A stretch of DNA of 64,000 bases from Atriophallophorus winterbourni. Taxonomy: Eukaryota; Platyhelminthes; Trematoda; Plagiorchiida; Microphallidae. Positions within the stretch are counted from its first letter, which is position 1. The number at the start of each line of letters is the position of its first letter. Positions 10,281 to 20,619 of the stretch are shown one piece after another. A program made the position numbers and the translations under genes. Location: positions 1 to 64,000 of the forward strand of contig JACCGJ010026000.1 in NCBI GenBank assembly GCA_013407085.1, given 5' to 3'. The notes beneath the pieces were generated by a model, which did no database searches, was not told the DNA's origin, and was given only the letters and a program-made list of their open reading frames with translations.

Positions 10281-10632
10281 TATGAAAGCACAAGCCTGAT
10301 CCAGGCAAGGTGCCGCACAGTCAGAGACTGCACGTGGGCTAAGATACTGTCTGGTTGCCCAGGCCTAGACAGATATGAGGGGGAATAGAAATGGTAGTGA
10401 GACTCCAGATTGTTTCAGTATGCAGCTCACTACCGGTGACCAATCAATTTAGCACGATGTTAGCCACACAGCACAGAAATACTGCACGATTTCCCGTCCG
10501 TGCACAGAGGATATAGTGAGTGGCTGTGTCCCAGGTTGATGACCTGTATGCGACAAAAATCCATCGATGGTGCAGGTTAAACGCGAAGATGACCCTCAAT
10601 AGAGCCTCGTAACCCCCAAAGTTTACCTTGCA
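10281..10632 (-). repeat. Family A long copy, inverted
   Basis: It is the reverse complement of the long unit at 1446-1800, including the outer module (GTGGCTGTGTCCCAGGTTGA, ATCCATCGATGGTGCAGG, CCCCCAAAGTTTACCT). The full unit is therefore about 350 bp, and most other copies lack the outer ~110 bp. Confidence 0.65.
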
Positions 10633-10635
10633 AGG

Positions 10636-10860
10636 ATGTGTATTCGTGTTGTACTTTTGTGCTGTGCAGCTATCGCCCCACCAATTTGATTTGCCGAAGA
10701 AGGTGAGCTAGATGAGGAAACACGCTTGAATCTCACTGCCATTTCCCCTTTCATTTATCTGTCCAGTCCTGGTCAACCTAACAGTATCAGAGCCCACGTG
10801 CAGTCTACAACTGTGCGACACTTTGCCTGGATCAGGCTTGTGATGTCATACATTGCGTGT
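10636..10860 (+). repeat. Family A copy, diverged
   Basis: Contains AAGGATGTGTATTCGTG, GCTGTGCAGCTATCGC, TGTCCAGTCCTGGTCAACC and TTGCCTGGATCAGGCTTGTG. It faces the inverted long copy, giving another back-to-back pair. Confidence 0.55.
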
Positions 10861-10989
10861 CATTGATCAGCTCAACCATTCGATATACATTCCACATCGA
10901 TCAGAAATTGAGTCAGTCGCAAACAGGTTGTAGGGAATGTGTGCACTCCAAAACTAGTCCCCCTGGTTAGTCTAATCCTGTCACCCTGT

Positions 10990-12893
10990 GGATGGGGTTA
11001 AAACTAGCTTTGTTCCACCTATCCTTCGAGGCTCACCGTACTTACTCATATCTTGAGAGGGACACCTTCTTCGAAACAGCAACAGCTCGAGATGTGGGCA
11101 AATGTTTCGCTTGTAGCGGGATCGATTCTTCTATACCCGCCGCTTCTTGTCCAAACAACCCAATCCCTTCTCCCATCGCCAACCATTTTAAATGGATATT
11201 TTTTCAATTCTGGCTGTCAGATTTCAAACGCCACTCCTAGTTATGGGAGATTCCAACCTTCCAAACTTGATGAAGAAAAACGCTCTTTCGATGAATTCGC
11301 TCGACGATGCGTTTCAAGAACTGATCTTCGATATTCCTTTTTATAACCACGTATTTGATAACACTAGATATAGAGATGGTAACATGCCATCCGTCCTGGA
11401 TCTAATACTAACGAGTGAGGAACATGCCGTCGAAAATCTGAGCTACGAAACTCCATTGGGTTCTAGCGACCACCTGGTCCTCTTATTAGATTATGTTTGT
11501 CAAGCTGAGAGAACGAATGACATCAACAAAACAAAACTACAACTGGATATTGGAAGTCTTCACAATGCTCTTCGAACGATTTCTGACTGGAAACCGGACA
11601 CCGCGGACGTGCATCGTTCTTGGGTAAACTTCGTAGAAAAGCTGTGTGATGAAATAAAACTACATTCCAGATTTGTACCAAAGACAGAAAGAAAAACGTT
11701 TTACCTTCACATTGAGAAGCCGCACAAGGAAGTGGATTAAGATACGCAAGGATGCATGAATCATAGTATTTTAATCCAGTAACTTGAATTGCAGGGGATA
11801 AAAGGAAAACTTCTTGCTTGGCTAGAAAACTATTTACGCGACAGGAGTGCCCAAGTCAGAGTTGACGGCGCCTTATCGAAACCATTCAAAATTACGAGCG
11901 GAGTGCTCCAGGGTTCGGTCCTCGGACCGATTTTGTTTTTGATCTACGCAAACGACATTCCCGAGCGTGTTAAATGCAAGATTATGTTATTTGCAGACGA
12001 TATAAAGCTTTGGAGATGCATACGTACAAATGATGACTGTGAAACTTTGCAGAAGGATCTAAACACATTGCACGATTGGTCTCTGAGAAACAAACTACCC
12101 TTCAACTTCCAAAAGTGCAAGGTCTTAAACATTGGAAAGACTGTGAATTACAACTACACTCTTGGGTCCCACCAACTAGTCTGGACAACTGAAGAGAAGG
12201 ATTTGGGTGTTTGGACCAGTTCAAGTCTGAAGACTTCACTGCAGTGCAAAGCGGCATACAAAAAGGCGTCACAAGTATTGCCGTTATTGAGACGAATTTT
12301 CGGCAGATTCTCCAATCAGTCGGTGCCCCGTATCATGAACACCTATCGCAGACCAGCGATGGAGTACGCTGTTCAGGCTTGGTCACCCTGGATTCAGAAA
12401 GACATCAATTTTCTGCAGCGTATTTACCAACGAACCACAAAGCGTGTACCCGGACTAGCTGCTAAACCATATGAAGAACGTTTGAGGAGCCTCAATCTTT
12501 TCGACTTTCGCTGTCGTCGACTAAGAAGTGACCTCCTACTGATGTACAATATTATGCACGTCCCTAACCATCCCTTGTCCAAACTTTTCACACGCTAGCC
12601 ACCCCGTGCCAGTCGGAAACATGAACTTACAGTGCTTATTCCCAATTCAAGACTGAACTGTCGAAGATATTCGTATGCTGTACGTGTAAGTTTCACATGG
12701 AACACCCTCCCATCCAGTGTTACACACTCAGCCAACATGGATATTTTTAAAGCTAATTTGATACGATTTACACTACATGAGTTTCCCTGTTCTTCTTTTT
12801 TATTGTATATAACTCATAACTCCACCCTATGGTTATTGTTAAGCTAAATGCTTTTTAGACCAATACAACTTTGAATCATTTTGAATCACTTGT
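10990..12893 (+). mobile_element. CR1-type LINE, decayed and internally deleted
   Basis: An endonuclease remnant (degenerate start, then LLVMGDSNLPNL at 11238, GDFN changed to GDSN, and SSDHLVLLL) ends near 11740. A deletion removes the RT fingers. The RT frame restarts at 11789 with KLLAWLENYLRDR, TSGVLQGSVLGPILFLIY and the catalytic LFADDIKLW. It continues through the thumb (VWTSSSLKTSLQCKAAYKKA) and C-terminal EYAVQAWSPW...FLQRIYQRTTK. After a frame break near 12600 the tail reads SRLNCRRYSYAVRVSFTWNTL. The end carries a TTGAATCA-type repeat at 12870-12890, the short-repeat 3' end usual for CR1. It is inactive. Confidence 0.85.
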
Positions 12894-12923
12894 CTTGTCT
12901 CGTCTCTCGGTGTCTTCCTCTAG

Positions 12924-13426
12924 ATGAGCCGGAGCGTCTGGAATGTGCGTATTGTGGCGCGTTGTTCCCGACCGCTTGGCAGCTGATGCACCATTGTCAC
13001 AACGACCATGGCCTCACAATCTACGCCTTGCCATCCCCGCGACATTCTCCAGCCAGTTCCACTTCGACCGAACCCAAGACGATCAAGCGAGAGCTTGTCG
13101 ACGAGGGGGCGACCAATGTGGTTTCCGACGAGCAAGACAAAACCCAAGGCCAAGCCAGCAGCGATTGGGAGGGAGACGCGGATAACTATGCCGATGTGGT
13201 CGACGAACGTGCGGGGAAACAATCCCCGGTCGGCACTCCGACACGTGGTGCGGAAGATCAAAGTGAACAACAACATGAGTCACCGGGAGCGGAAGACGCT
13301 AGCCCGGGGGCACATTCTCACCAACGCCGCGTTCGGGGTGGGGAATATGGGCGCCATGAAATCGAACCGGATGAAGATGAAGAAGAGGAGGAGGAGGAGG
13401 ATGATAACGTCGTTGTTCGTGTGTAG
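12924..13426 (+). CDS. Exon 5: BCL11-like C2H2 zinc finger and acidic tail
   Basis: The acceptor is GTGTCTTCCTCTAG; it enters in phase 1 and joins exon 4 in frame. The first residues, (D)EPERLECAYCGALFPTAW, lead a C-x2-C-x12-H-x4-H finger followed by DHGLTIY. BCL11A/B finger 2 has the same spacing, the TAW/SAW motif and HGLRIY. A Ser/Pro/Glu-rich segment follows, then an acidic run after EIEPDEDEEEE and a stop at 13424-13426. A GTAAGT donor lies 20 bases past the stop. The C-terminal finger clusters of BCL11 proteins are not found downstream on this strand, so the gene either ends here or uses a further splice not seen. The assembled product would be about 548 residues. Confidence 0.7.
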
Positions 13427-13530
13427 AACCAAGTGGAATGGATTAAGTAAGTCACACATGTATTGAGCTTGTTTGTTTGCACGGTTTGTCTCACAGTTGT
13501 CCGTACAGTTTTGCATTTTACGGTGTTAAC

Positions 13531-14840
13531 ATCATCATCATCATCATCATCATCAAAGACAGCATTACACCGGTAGCACGTACCGAATGCTTAACTGCCA
13601 CACAACCATGAAAAAGTTAAATCCTAAAAGATGGGGAAGGGTGGGACTTAAGTAGCTACGGATTTTATAGAAGAGTTAGCACAAACATACTGGGGAGAGG
13701 TTTCTACACCTCGAATGGAACATACATTCAAACAAGTTTCGTGAACGAGTAGAGCGAAATTAGCAGATTCCTTGCGGCTTTTACTGTCATGCATCATAAC
13801 AAGCTTTTCTCGTCACTCCGCTTGACAGCATACAAGGTTAAGCGAACACTCCAAGAATACGCTTAGTGCAAGACCGCCATTGAACACGGTTTCGGGAGAT
13901 ACCGTGAAGCGTGACTAGCCATTGCGATATCTGATCGCGGGAATACCAGCCTGGAAGACGCGCTGCGCCGACTTTGGAAAGGTTACTAGTAAGGGTTTTT
14001 AACTGCCTATGTCATGTTACGGTTTGGCCACCACGAGATGTACGCCAATCAGCATATGGCGTCGCAAAAACAATCCGTTTCGGAAGTCGGTGGTCCGGCA
14101 TCTGTAAAACGTGACCCAACCAGCGTAACCTAAGCAGGTTGATTTGCTTCGCTATATCAACATTACTACCGAACAACTTATTTCGGAGAGCATCGGTGCG
14201 TATACGATTGTAACAGCTAACTCCCAGAATGTTGCGCAGACACCGGTTGTCAAATACTTGGAGACGCCGAATGTGTTCTTTCCTTACGTCCAGGTTTCGC
14301 ACCCATACAGTAACACAGCCCGAGCTGTCGCTTTATAGACACTACCCTTGAGTAAAAAAGACTTTCCTTTCTGACGCCAGAAGTGAGCTAGGTTGCGGGA
14401 TGCTATGGTCGCTTTAGAAATGCGTGCCGAGACCTTGTCATCTAACGATGCAGAATTATTGATACAACTACCGATATACGTGAAAGGATCCACGATTTCA
14501 AGCGCCGGATTGTCAATTAATAAAGTGTTGTTCGATAAGTCGATGTCCTGCAGCAGAACACTGCACTGAACCTGTGCATACACAGATGCACAGGCGATAC
14601 TGAACAAGCTATCTATTATTGTGCCCGCATTTGGGTGTTAACTGAGCATGCATAATGGGTATGACAAGCAAATCAGACATGGGTGTTAAACTTCGAGGCC
14701 GTTTTGCTTCGCGAGAAGTTACGCTGATGATGTGATCTAGTTTGGTTGTTTCGAAACGTCGTCCACCCACTATGCAATCTCGGCAAACACGTAACAACGA
14801 ACATCCAATCCCTGAGCTAAACGTATTTTCGTCCATACGA
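13531..14840 (-). mobile_element. RTE-like LINE fragment with (GAT)n tail
   Basis: On the - strand the RT C-terminal part reads FTYIGSCINNS (near 14480), ARAVLLYGCETWT, then VFDNRCLRNILGVSC, NLLRLRWLGHVLQM and RGGQT, with frame breaks. Upstream pieces (14836-14609) look like displaced endonuclease sequence, so the middle is deleted. The 3' end runs through a region also found at 20620-21070 and stops in eight or so copies of CAT (13531-13556; GAT on the element strand), an RTE-like terminal microsatellite. Confidence 0.75.
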
Positions 14841-14974
14841 GTATTGGAACGCCCACAAAATCATTGGATTTTGTTTCTGGTCCCGTGAAAGTTGTTACGA
14901 AATTGCGGGGATGCGAGCATTGGTCCAAGATGCCCTTGACTCGAAATCACTTTGAGAGGGGTTCTTTGTAAGAA

Positions 14975-15195
14975 CCCTATTCAACTATGGCCTAGTTTAC
15001 AACTATACCATTGCTCCAAGGCTCGGTGAACCTGATCTTACTGTCTCCACCTGACGACGGCAAGCAACTAGAAACCCGTAGTGTTTTGTTTAAGGGATTG
15101 GGATATTGGTCAATTATAAGCACCTTGAGTGCTTGACCAAGAATCACTCTGTATTCATTCTGTATTTAAACATCGTGGTTCTTATTAAGAACCCT
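14975..15195. repeat. Family B repeat unit (single, diverged)
   Basis: Shares AGAACCCTATTCAAC, GCTCGGTGAACCTGATCTTA, CTGTCTCCACCTGACGACGG and AGAAACCCGTAGTG with the tandem arrays at 22.5, 41.1 and 49.0 kb. An AGAACCCTATTCAAC motif at both ends, ~210 bp apart, gives the unit length. Confidence 0.6.
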
Positions 15196-15419
15196 ATTCA
15201 ACAGTAGCATTCTAGTATACGTCTGGTCACATGTTTTCGTTGTTGTTTCTGTGAGCTTGGCCGCAATCGATACCAACAAAGTAGTCGTGCGTCCTCGCAT
15301 CCCATTGTTGAGGTTTGATTGAGTGCCATGACCAAGAGATGAAGTTGTTGTTGTTGTTGTTGTTGGACTCCTTCGGTCGATGTCGACAATGGATCTACCG
15401 GGTGTCCAGTCCATGACAA

Positions 15420-15570
15420 GCTGCGCTGAGATAAATCACCTCACCGTAACGCTAGGCTCAGTGGGTTGGGATCAAAAGCTACTTATTCTACAGAAACAAA
15501 TTAACGTGCATAGACTTCGCTGGTTAAATCACGTATTGCGAATGGGAAATCATCGTTTTCCCCCCACCTA
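15420..15570 (+). mobile_element. Relic of + strand LINE, left piece
   Basis: The translation includes LLILQKQINVHRLRWLNHVL and RMGNHRFP, the H.LRWLGHVLRM block of RTE-type reverse transcriptases. The following C-terminal block of the same kind appears on the same strand only at 19236, beyond the - strand RTE. This suggests that element inserted into or next to this older copy. Confidence 0.6.
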
Positions 15571-15639
15571 CTAATTACTATCTCATCAATCACACAAGTC
15601 TTTACAGACGATGTGCCAACAAGTATACCATGAAGAAAG

Positions 15640-18600
15640 TACATGATGAAAGAAAAAAAAGGGGGATGTTTTTGTCTGTCTGTTTACACATGCCGTTTTT
15701 GATCTTTTTTTCTTTTTTGGAATAAGGGAGGGGGGAGGGTCACTGATAAACGGGAACACAAGCACGGCAAGATTCTCGCCACTGGTTCCTTTCTTTTGCC
15801 ATCACACTGAGTGTTATCAGCCACATATCTTCACGGTCCTTCGGACCCCACCCGGGTAAGCGCGATGTTCCCACGATGGCTAGTGGGGCTGTTAGACGCT
15901 TGAGGGTCTTCCGCCAGGTATTCCTTTGTCCGCCACGGCGACGTTTCCAATCAGGTCCAGCGAGAGCAAAAGGAGCTAGGCAAGGAAGGCGTCGCTCATC
16001 CATACGGAGAACGTGCCCCAGCCATCTCAGCTGGCACATGGATATATGATCGGAGAGTGGCCCAGAGCGATCGCCGAGGACTGCCTTCCTGACGTCATCA
16101 TTTTTGACTTTCTGTTGCCAGCTTAAACGAGCTATACTCCGCAGGCAGCGATGATCAAACGTCGATAATCGTTGACTATCGGCTTGTCGCAGCGTCCACG
16201 TCTCGCAGCCATACAGTAAAACTGCTCGTACGGTGGCCTGGTACACTCTGCCCTTCAAGCGTAATCCAAGATCGCGTCGGCGCCACAGATGCCGTAGCCC
16301 AGCGAAAGCATGGCGTGCTCTTGCAATCCGTGCTGTGATTTCAGCTTCGATATCGCCCCCAGTGGTGATGCAGCTCCCTAGGTAGGTGAATCTGTCAGTC
16401 ACTTCCAGTTTATGGTCTTCGATCGTCAAATCAAGTGTTGGGTCTGTCCAATCCTGTAGGAACACTTTGCATTTTGACGGAGAGAAGTGTAATCCATACA
16501 GCGACAACTGATCAACGAGTAGATCCAAAGCGCTTTGTATGGCGCAATCATCCTCTCCGAGGAGAGCAATGTCGTCAGCATAGTCCAGATCCATAACTCG
16601 TCGACCGGGGAGCAGGTCGATCCCACAATTCGGTAGCTGGGCTGTTGCTGCCTGCATGACATCGTCAATCGCAAAGTTGAACAGGAATGGGGAGATCGGA
16701 CATCCTTGACGAACGCCGCTGGAAATGGTAAACGGTTTGGATAAATCACCATAGGCTTTGACTCTGCCGGTGCTGTGGCAGTACAGATTCTTGAGCAGGA
16801 TTACGTACTTCGGTGGGACACCAAGGCGAATGAGACAGTCCCAGAGAGCGGTTCTGTCGATGGAATCAAAGGCTGCTCGTATGTCAAGAAAGACGATAAT
16901 TGTTGGACGTGCGTACTGGTAACGTTGTTCCAAAATTTGGCGGAGCGTGAAGATTTGGTCCACACACCCGCGTCCTCCTCTGAAACCAGCCTGTTCTCGA
17001 TACTCTGCTTCTCGGTAGCTGTTGAGCCTGGTCAGGATGATTGATGCAAACAGTTTAGAAACCACAGGTATGAGACTGATACCCCTGTGATTACCGCACT
17101 CTTTCCTCGACCCTTTCTTGAATACTGGGACGATGGCTTACGGTCCCCACGCGCTGGGTATGGTTTCCTCGTTCCAGATCTTTCCGAAGAGCACTGACAG
17201 CTCACTGCACAAAACGTCGACACCTTCAACGAATAATTCGGCTGGTAGCTCGTCTAAACCAGGCTCCTTGCGTCGTCTAAGCTTCATTATGTGTGAGCGA
17301 ATTTCTGCCTCTGTAGGTGGTCCTTGTGGGGCGGGCCACTGAGTGGTGGAGCCACTTGGCTGAACAACAGAGAGTGGTCGCGGTTGATTGAATTGGCCAG
17401 CGAAATGTTCGCTCCAGCGGTCCATTCGCCTTTCTCTGTTGGCAACCAACAACCCATCTGCTTCCGTGATGAGTTCGCTCACGCTGGGCATTCGGGGTCC
17501 CGTGGAGCGTATAAGCTGGAACAATTTGCTTGGGCTGCTTCCATCTCGCCTGTCCGCTCTTCCCACCATGATTCTCGGTCCGTTTTGAGACTGGTGGCGA
17601 ATTTGCCAGCGCTGTTCATCATATTTTTCCCCCGGAGGTAAGGAACGCTGTTGGTCAATTAATTTGGCTGTAGCAGCAGATATCCAGTTGGAATCTGTTC
17701 GCTTGGATGTTCCACAGCTTTCCAGGCCAGCATGATACATTGCGCTTTGGATTTGAGCCCAATGCTCCTCAATATTATCAGGATGGGGTCCAAGTGCATT
17801 AGATAGGGCCGTTAGATAGTTCTCTGCCACTGCTCTATCTGATAGTTTAAGCGTATCCAGCCCCGTGATATTTTTCTTACGCGATCCGCTGAAACGCATA
17901 GTTAGGTTTGCACAGACTAACGCGTGGTCTGATGATAGGCAGGTCGACCAATATGATCTGCAGTCTTGCACACTGGAACGCCATCGATAACTGATCGCAA
18001 TGTGATCAATTTGTGTCCAGAGTCCTGCCGAGGGGGATCTCCATGTTGCTGACCGTTGTTTGGAATGTCGGAAGTTGACGCTGCTGAGAAATAGGCGGTG
18101 CTCAGCACATAGACTCAACAGGCGTTCACCGTTGTCTGATCCGACGCAATCGAGACCATATGGACCACCGAGGTGTCGTTCACTTTGTGAGAGGCGGCCA
18201 ACTCGGGCATTAAGATCGCCAGCAAGGATGACAATATCCGACTTTCGTGCTTTACGCAGTAATTCGTCTAGACCTCGGTAGAATTCGTCTTTCGCTAAAT
18301 CAGCACTGCGGTCAGTGGGGGCGTAGGCTGCGATGACGAAAAGTGCACGGGTGGTCTGCCTGTGTTGACTGATTTTGCATGAGCCACCAAGTCGGACGGC
18401 GCACAGACGGCTATTGACAGGTAACCAGTCAATCAAGGCTGCCTCGGCGCGTGAGCTCAGGGCAATACCAACCCCTGCAAGTCCCGCTGTCTGGGCCTCT
18501 TCATCACCAGATACACGCAAACGGAACTTGACTCCGGTATTATTCGGTGAGCATAGGTTTATCACATGACTAGAGTCGTGTAAGCGCGTTTCTGATAGGC

Positions 18601-19234
18601 AGCAGATGTCTACTCTCATCGTTTCTAGTGTACGAGCTAATCCAGCCTGTTGTCCTGTTTGTCTCAAGGTCCTGACGTTGAATGCAGCTAGCTTGAAGGG
18701 CATACGGGGTTTCAAGAAGTGAGCACTCTGGCTTGGCTGTTCTGTGTTTGGCGAGCTTGAAGGGGCATCTTGACGAGATTCATTGCTTGTGTGTAATGAG
18801 GGTCGTGGGATATAAGGATCGGCATGTGATGTAATGTAGCGAACGTAATTTTGACAGCGAGTTGTGGTTGAAGTAGATTCCATGGTTCTTGTTGTAGGCG
18901 ACATACTACCCGGTTGCCAAGGCCGAAGTAGGGGGTCAGCTTAGGGGATCCCACCCGGAGCCTTTGACTCAAAAGTCTTCCCGCAAGGCAGCAGGGATTT
19001 TTCCTCAGGGTTCACTCCCGAAGCCTTTCCCGCAATCGGGTATGTCGCAAGGCAGCGGAGGTTTGGAATCAGGGTTTTCCTTCCCTTAGATGGATTGCCC
19101 TTCCAGGCTAACGAGCTCCATCTGCCCGGAGCAAAATGGTTTTGAGGCGCCAGTCACCCGCCATATAGGAGCATTTTATAAACAGTGTGAGCTTATCCCC
19201 ACTGTCACCCCCGGCTATGACAACCTTTGGAACT
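15640..19234 (-). mobile_element. Nearly intact RTE-type LINE
   Basis: The 5' leader starts at about 19234 (GTTCCAAAGGTTGTCATAGC on the - strand) and runs to 18905. It is the same head module found on the small retroposons and on the RTE at 42.9 kb. The single ORF runs from 18904 to 15740, followed by a short pyrimidine-rich 3' region. The TSD could not be identified. Of all LINEs in the window this one has the fewest lesions. Confidence 0.85.
15740..18904 (-). pseudogene. RTE ORF: AP endonuclease-reverse transcriptase, one in-frame stop
   Basis: The product nicks target DNA and copies its own RNA onto the nick. Order along ~1,054 codons: a short Ser/Thr-rich N-terminus; APE-type endonuclease (AAFNVRTLRQTGQQAGLA, CLSETRL, AAYAPTD, AGDLNARVG, DHIAIS, SSDHALV); linker; RT (VFLDIRAAFDSIDR, GVRQGCPISPFLF, catalytic LDYADDIALL); C-terminal LLYGCETWT, CQLRWLGHVLRM and PGWGPKDREDMW. 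All catalytic motifs are present. A single TAA at 17138-17140 splits it between the linker and RT finger 1, and the frame is the same on both sides. The ATG at 18904 is the first in frame. Base composition is richer in G+C than the surrounding AT-rich DNA. Confidence 0.88.
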
Positions 19235-19235
19235 A

Positions 19236-19335
19236 GCTACGGTTAGTGCGATCAGTCTTCCAGGTTGGGGTCCAAAAGATGAGCATTCGCAGTGGCTTCT
19301 TACCCTTAGCGATATGGCGCACAATCGTGTTTAGT
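19236..19335 (+). mobile_element. Relic of + strand LINE, right piece
   Basis: Reads LATVSAISLPGWGPKDEHSQ then WLLTLSDMAHNR, the C-terminal block of RTE reverse transcriptases. It abuts the 5' end of the - strand RTE. Together with 15420-15570 it may be one older copy split by that insertion. Confidence 0.6.
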
Positions 19336-19885
19336 GGCCATCTTGTTGTAGAAATTTCCTTGCAGTGTTTGATTCATCTTGTCGGTTATCAAGTGAAGTG
19401 GTGAGCAAAGCTTGTTGTGATACATGACAGTGAAAGCCGCAAGGAAGCTGCCATGCTGAAGTCGCTCTACTCGTTTCAATGCATGTTTGATTCGAGGTGT
19501 AGGCACCTCATCCCAATGAGTCTGTGTCTAATCTTCTCTTGGTTTAGCTCCCACGAATACCCATCTTTTAGAATTTTACTTTTTCATGGTTGTATGGTAA
19601 CCAAGCACTCGGTACATGATACTGGTGTAATGCCATCGTCATGTTGACTTGTTCGAATAAGTTTTTGTCCTCACTACTTTTCCAACTTGTTTTTATCCTG
19701 CTTTCAGGTGAACCTCAATCGAAACGGACCCATGTTCTTTTTCTCCCCCCCAAAAAATGTCTGTGTTTATGTGATGTGGTTTTACTATGTGAATGATTCT
19801 TGAACCCGTGATCAATGTCGAACTTGTTGTCAAATAAAATGATTCTTTCATTTGTTCTGATTGTTCGTGGTTTATTGCCATGATA
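19336..19885. other. No gene recognised
   Basis: Probably decayed LINE or flanking DNA between two LINE C-terminal pieces. No open coding segment with motifs was seen. Confidence 0.35.
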
Positions 19886-20083
19886 CACATGGAGGCATTG
19901 TGTAAAGCGTCGTCTGCAAGCTAGGGAGGAGCAGATACAGCTCTTGGCTGCTGAACGCAGATCACGCCGCCGGCGTGTAACTGATGCAATACCACCGAGT
20001 TCTGACTTTCGTTGTCAGCGCTGCGGGAGAGATTGTTCCTCCCGAATCGGACTGTTTAGTCATTTAAAAAGTTGTAGAACATG
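19886..20083 (+). mobile_element. LINE C-terminal zinc finger fragment
   Basis: The translation reads RRRLQAREEQIQLLAAERRS, then DFRCQRCGRDCSSRIGLF and SHLKSCRT-stop. The C-x2-C-x12-H-x4-C finger preceded by a Glu/Gln/Arg helix is a common C-terminal end of RTE-like endonuclease-reverse transcriptases. It may be the end of the same older + strand copy as 19236-19335. Confidence 0.65.
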
Positions 20084-20619
20084 AGCATTCATTCGATTGT
20101 GATGTACTTCGATCGTCGACAACGACCGAAGGAGGCCAACAACAACATGGTTGCCTCCTGCCATTGATTCGTGAGAAAATAATAACGAAACAGGTGCCAA
20201 TATGGCTGAAGATTCCGTTTTTTATCATCGTCTTCACGACAGATCATTTGTGCACATGACCTAGGCGGCGCTGTCGTAGTAGGGTGAACCATCTTTAGAA
20301 AGCACTTTGGCATTTGTCAGTTTGTCCATCCACGATATGTTCAAGATGCAGCTGCTTAAATGGAAGGCATCCATTGGTGGATGGTTCAGGTTTCCCCACC
20401 ATACAGTAAAACATTTAATATGCCAGCACTGTATGTCATCATCTTTGTCTTCGTTATGAATTCGTCGTTGCTGCAGACACAAGAGTTTAAACGGGTAAAA
20501 TGACGGCTGCTCTGCCAACCCGCTTATTAATCTCCGTGTCTAGCTAGCTTTCAGTGTTTATGCATTGTGAGTGTGTTCATAGGAGCCTTTACACGACGTA
20601 TATTTTGGTTACGGTACCT

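Noticed and set aside
19886..20083. The C2H2/C2HC finger considered as a further exon of the BCL11-like gene.
   Set aside because: Its preceding EEQIQLLAAERRSRRRR helix and the SHLKSCRT stop match LINE C-termini, and LINE pieces lie directly upstream on the same strand.
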